Assembly (NCBI GenBank): GCA_030425185.1
Contig: JAUIAU010000018.1
Coordinates: forward strand, 1 to 57,989
Length of the DNA: 57,989 nt
Direction: 5' to 3'
From: Alphaproteobacteria bacterium
GTDB lineage: Bacteria; Pseudomonadota; Alphaproteobacteria; Rhodobacterales; Rhodobacteraceae
The notes under the pieces were generated by a model, which worked only from the letters and a program-made list of their open reading frames with translations, made no database searches and was not told the origin of the DNA. Made by a program: the position numbers and the translations under genes. Shown piece after piece: positions 55,344 to 57,989 of the stretch. The first letter of the stretch is position 1. Every line of letters begins with the position of its first letter.

Positions 55344-55358
55344 CCATTTCACAAATGG
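55344..55358. promoter_or_regulatory. Palindrome CCATTT-N3-AAATGG upstream of ligI
   Basis: A perfect 6-bp inverted repeat with CAC spacer lies in the divergent LysR-ligI region, in an A/T-rich patch, about 45 nt from each start. The size fits a LysR recognition core. Confidence 0.5.
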
Positions 55359-55403
55359 TATATCTTCGACAAGACTTGAGGCCGGGATCAGGGGAGGGAT
55401 CGC

Positions 55404-56333
55404 ATGACCGCGACCGAAACAGGGCAGGCGCAGACCGACGTGCAGCGCCCGGACCCGGACTACATGCCGTTTCACGCCGCGCCGAAGCGCCCCGATTTCG
55501 TGCCGCCGCCGGGGGCCGTGGACGCGCATTGCCACGTCTTCGGACCGGCCGCGCGCTTTCCCTTCGCGCCGACGCGCAAGTACACGCCGGTCGATGCGCC
55601 CGCCGAGACCCTGTTCGCGCTGCGCGACCATCTCGGCTTTGCCCGCAACGTGATCGTGCAGGCGACCTGCCACGGCAGCGACAACAGCGCGATGCTGGAT
55701 GCCATCGCCCGTTCGGACGGGCGCGCGCGGGGCGTTGCGGTGGTGGCGAAGGACGTGGACGACGCGGAACTGGACCGGCTGCACGCGGGCGGGGTGCGCG
55801 GGGTGCGGTTCAACTTCCTCAAGCGGCTGGTCGGCAACGCGCCGAAGGACGATTACGTGCGGATCGCCGAGCGGATCGCCGCGCGCGGCTGGCACATCGT
55901 CGTCTATTTCGAGAGCGCGGAACTGGCCGACCTGGAGCCGTTCATCCGGGCGCTGCCGGGCACCATCGTGATCGACCACATGGGCCGCCCCGAGGTCGCC
56001 GACGGGCCCGAGGGCGCGGGCTTCGCACGGGTGCTGGGTCTGATGGCCTCGGACCCGCGGTTCTGGATCAAGGTGTCCTGCCCCGAGCGGCTGACGGTGG
56101 CGGGGCCGCCCTATGACGACGTGGTGCCCTTCGCGCGGCGGCTGGTCGAGGCGTTTCCCGACCGGGTGCTGTGGGGCACCGACTGGCCGCATCCGAACAT
56201 GACGAGCCACATGCCCGACGACGGGCTGCTGGTGGACCGGATTCCCGCGATCGCGCCGACCGAAGCCCTGCAGCGGGCGCTGCTGATCGACAACCCGATG
56301 CGCCTCTACTGGCCGGAAGAGGCCGGGGCGTGA
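55404..56333 (+). CDS. ligI: 2-pyrone-4,6-dicarboxylate hydrolase (LigI)
   Basis: A 309-residue amidohydrolase-superfamily lactonase. VDAHCHVFGP (His42, His44) opens the active site; LFALRDHLGFARNVIVQATCHG, GGVRGVRFNFLKRLV, IVIDHMGRP and LWGTDWPHPNM with the catalytic Asp closely follow Sphingobium LigI. It opens 2-pyrone-4,6-dicarboxylate to carboxyhydroxymuconate in the protocatechuate 4,5-cleavage pathway, after LigAB and a dehydrogenase. GGGAGGG precedes the ATG. Its stop overlaps the TRAP gene start (GTGA). Confidence 0.88.
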   Translation: MTATETGQAQTDVQRPDPDYMPFHAAPKRPDFVPPPGAVDAHCHVFGPAARFPFAPTRKYTPVDAPAETLFALRDHLGFARNVIVQATCHGSDNSAMLDAIARSDGRARGVAVVAKDVDDAELDRLHAGGVRGVRFNFLKRLVGNAPKDDYVRIAERIAARGWHIVVYFESAELADLEPFIRALPGTIVIDHMGRPEVADGPEGAGFARVLGLMASDPRFWIKVSCPERLTVAGPPYDDVVPFARRLVEAFPDRVLWGTDWPHPNMTSHMPDDGLLVDRIPAIAPTEALQRALLIDNPMRLYWPEEAGA

Positions 56334-57989
56334 GCACCGCGACCGACACCCCCGCGCAGCCCGCGTGGCTGCGCTGGACGGTGGCCGGGCTGGCCTCCGC
56401 GATGGTGGTGGCGTGTATCCTGTGGAACGTCGAGGCGCACACGCGGCTGGGCATCGCGCTGCTGCGCCAGCAATACATGGCGTTCCAGCTCGGGCTCGCG
56501 CTGTGCATCGCCTTCCTGCTCTACAGCCCGTTCGGCAAGCGGGTCGGGCGGCCGAACCTCGTGGACGCGGCCATCGCGGTGCTGTGCCTCGGCACGCTGC
56601 TCTATGCCGCCATCGATTTCGTCTGGCTGCTGAAGGAGCAGTTCTACCGGCCCTGGCAGATCACGCTGATCGGCACGGTGGTCGTGCTGGCTGTGATGGA
56701 GGGCATCCGCCGCCGCGCGGGGCTGATGCTGTTCTCGATCGTGGGGGTGTTCCTCGTCTACGCGCTGTTCGCGGACAAGGTGCCGGGCCAGCTGATCGGC
56801 CGGGCGATGTCGCCGCAGCGGCTGGTGGATTACGTGGGCTTCGACAGTTCGGCGGTGTTCTCGTCGCCGCTGGCGGTGGGCACGGTGATCGTGCTGCTGT
56901 TCGTGTTCTTCGGGCAGCTGCTGTTCGCGGCGGGGGGCGGGGCCTTCTTCACCGATCTCGCGATGGCGGCCACCGGCCGGGCGCGCGGCGGGTCGGCCAA
57001 GATCGCGGTGGTCGGATCGGCGCTCTTCGGGTCGATCTCGGGCTCGGCGGTGTCGAACGTGGCGACCACGGGGGTCATCACGATCCCGCTGATGCAGAAG
57101 GGCGGCTACCGGAAGGAGGACGCCGGCGCGATCGAGGCGGTCGCCTCGACCGGCGGGCAGCTGACCCCGCCGATCATGGGCGCCGCGGCCTTCCTGATGG
57201 CCGAGTTCCTCGACATTCCCTATGCCACGGTGGCGGCGGCCGCGCTGGTGCCCGCGATCCTCTATTACCTGGGCGTGTTCCTGCAGGTGGACCTGATCGC
57301 CGCCCGCGACGGGATCGCCGCGCCCGACGAGGACCGCCTGACGGTGCGGCAGGTGCTGGCGGAGGGCTGGCATTTCCTCGTGCCCTTCGCGGTGCTGCTC
57401 TACGCACTGTTCTGGATGCGCCTCGACCCGGAGGACTCGGCGCTGCTGGCCTCGCTCGCCATCGTCGCGGCGGGGGTGCTGCGCGGGTATCGCGGCACGC
57501 GGCTGACTCTGCGCGGGCTGGGGCAGGTGTTCGTCGATACCGGCACCTCGATGGTGGACCTGATCCTCGTCGTGGCCGCCGCGGGCTTCGTGATCGGGGT
57601 GCTGAACGTCACCGGCCTCGGGTTCGCGCTGACGCTGGTGCTGGTCGATGCGGTGGGCTCCAGCGTGATCCTGCTGCTGCTGATCTCGGCGCTGGTGTGC
57701 ATCGTGCTGGGGATGGGGATGCCGACCTCGGGGGTCTACGTGCTGCTGGCCTCGCTGGTGGCGCCCAGTCTCGTCGAGGCCGGGGTGACGCCGATCGCGG
57801 CGCATCTCTTCATCCTTTACTTCGGGATGATGTCGATGATCACGCCGCCGGTGGCGCTGGCCGCCTTTGCCGCCGCGACGATCTCGAAGGCCGACGCGCT
57901 GGCGACCGGGCTGGCCGCGATGCGGATCGGCTGGGCGGCGTTCATCCTGCCGTTCGCCTTCGTCGCGACGCCCGCGCTGCTGTTCGAGG
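56330..57989 (+). CDS. TRAP transporter fused permease (DctQM type), partial
   Basis: An open frame with no stop runs to the window edge (553 codons read). The first 150 residues look like a small DctQ-type unit with four or more helices; from about residue 175 the large DctM unit follows, with IVVLL/FVFFGQLLFAAGGG, GSISGSAVSNVATTG, GGQLTPPIMGAAAFL and GMGMPTSGVYVLLA. This is the 4TM/12TM fused TRAP permease family. The start is a GTG at 56330 overlapping the ligI stop. The binding protein is expected beyond the edge. It likely imports an aromatic or pyrone carboxylate. Confidence 0.87.
   Translation, partial: MSTATDTPAQPAWLRWTVAGLASAMVVACILWNVEAHTRLGIALLRQQYMAFQLGLALCIAFLLYSPFGKRVGRPNLVDAAIAVLCLGTLLYAAIDFVWLLKEQFYRPWQITLIGTVVVLAVMEGIRRRAGLMLFSIVGVFLVYALFADKVPGQLIGRAMSPQRLVDYVGFDSSAVFSSPLAVGTVIVLLFVFFGQLLFAAGGGAFFTDLAMAATGRARGGSAKIAVVGSALFGSISGSAVSNVATTGVITIPLMQKGGYRKEDAGAIEAVASTGGQLTPPIMGAAAFLMAEFLDIPYATVAAAALVPAILYYLGVFLQVDLIAARDGIAAPDEDRLTVRQVLAEGWHFLVPFAVLLYALFWMRLDPEDSALLASLAIVAAGVLRGYRGTRLTLRGLGQVFVDTGTSMVDLILVVAAAGFVIGVLNVTGLGFALTLVLVDAVGSSVILLLLISALVCIVLGMGMPTSGVYVLLASLVAPSLVEAGVTPIAAHLFILYFGMMSMITPPVALAAFAAATISKADALATGLAAMRIGWAAFILPFAFVATPALLFE

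Overview
The window is about 58 kb of very GC-rich DNA, densely packed with genes. Codon usage is strongly biased to G/C at third positions. Starts are preceded by clear GGAGG-type ribosome sites and many neighbouring genes overlap by ATGA, GTGA or TGATG. Gene content (two-subunit LigAB, ImuA-like protein with a GTTC-N7-GTTC SOS box, LuxO-like regulator, NADP-malic enzyme with a phosphotransacetylase tail, TTT and TRAP transporters) points to an alphaproteobacterium, most probably of the Rhodobacterales. This is an inference from protein style; no taxonomic marker is present. No CRISPR array, insertion sequence, prophage or rRNA was seen.

Layout. 0-1.2 kb: tRNA-Leu(UAA), then an exported protein with a degraded tandem copy. 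1.2-7 kb: rRNA methyltransferase; a dehydrogenase-ligA-ligB group for protocatechuate 4,5-cleavage; a small exported protein, a cytochrome c and a D-lactate-type flavoprotein. 7-18.8 kb: mostly housekeeping (hybrid sensor kinase, metG, MFS, SOS-controlled ImuA-like gene, EamA exporter, esterase, desaturase, glyA, nadK). 18.8-21.8 kb: a hybrid kinase with an Hpt domain coupled to a sigma54 response regulator. 21.9-29.9 kb: acyl-CoA and C4/C5 metabolism (prpE, mct-meh, maeB) around two exported proteins. 30-36.9 kb: a VOC-bicupin fusion, the tightly overlapped nucleoside salvage operon cdd-deoA-deoB-add-upp, and a SPOR protein. 36.9-41.6 kb: a degenerate peptidase-like membrane protein, an acyl-CoA ligase, and a class II aldolase divergent from a LysR gene across a large palindrome.

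The most interesting part is 41.5-53 kb. An aldehyde dehydrogenase/Tm-1-like pair is transcribed divergently from an eight-gene overlapping operon: tctC-tctB-tctA, cytochrome P450, glutamine-synthetase-like ligase, class I amidotransferase, IclR regulator, class III aminotransferase. The enzyme set mirrors the gamma-glutamyl putrescine (Puu) route step by step, with a P450 where the oxidase PuuB would be. It also resembles the ligase-amidotransferase-oxygenase logic of aniline degradation. Two copies of a GGTTCA-N5-TGAACC motif flank the divergent promoter and are candidate IclR operators. I propose a gamma-glutamyl-amine catabolic system dependent on a P450.

The right end (53-58 kb) carries an aromatic FAD monooxygenase, a LysR regulator, ligI (2-pyrone-4,6-dicarboxylate hydrolase) and a fused TRAP permease cut by the window edge. 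LigI is a later step of the pathway that LigAB starts about 50 kb away.
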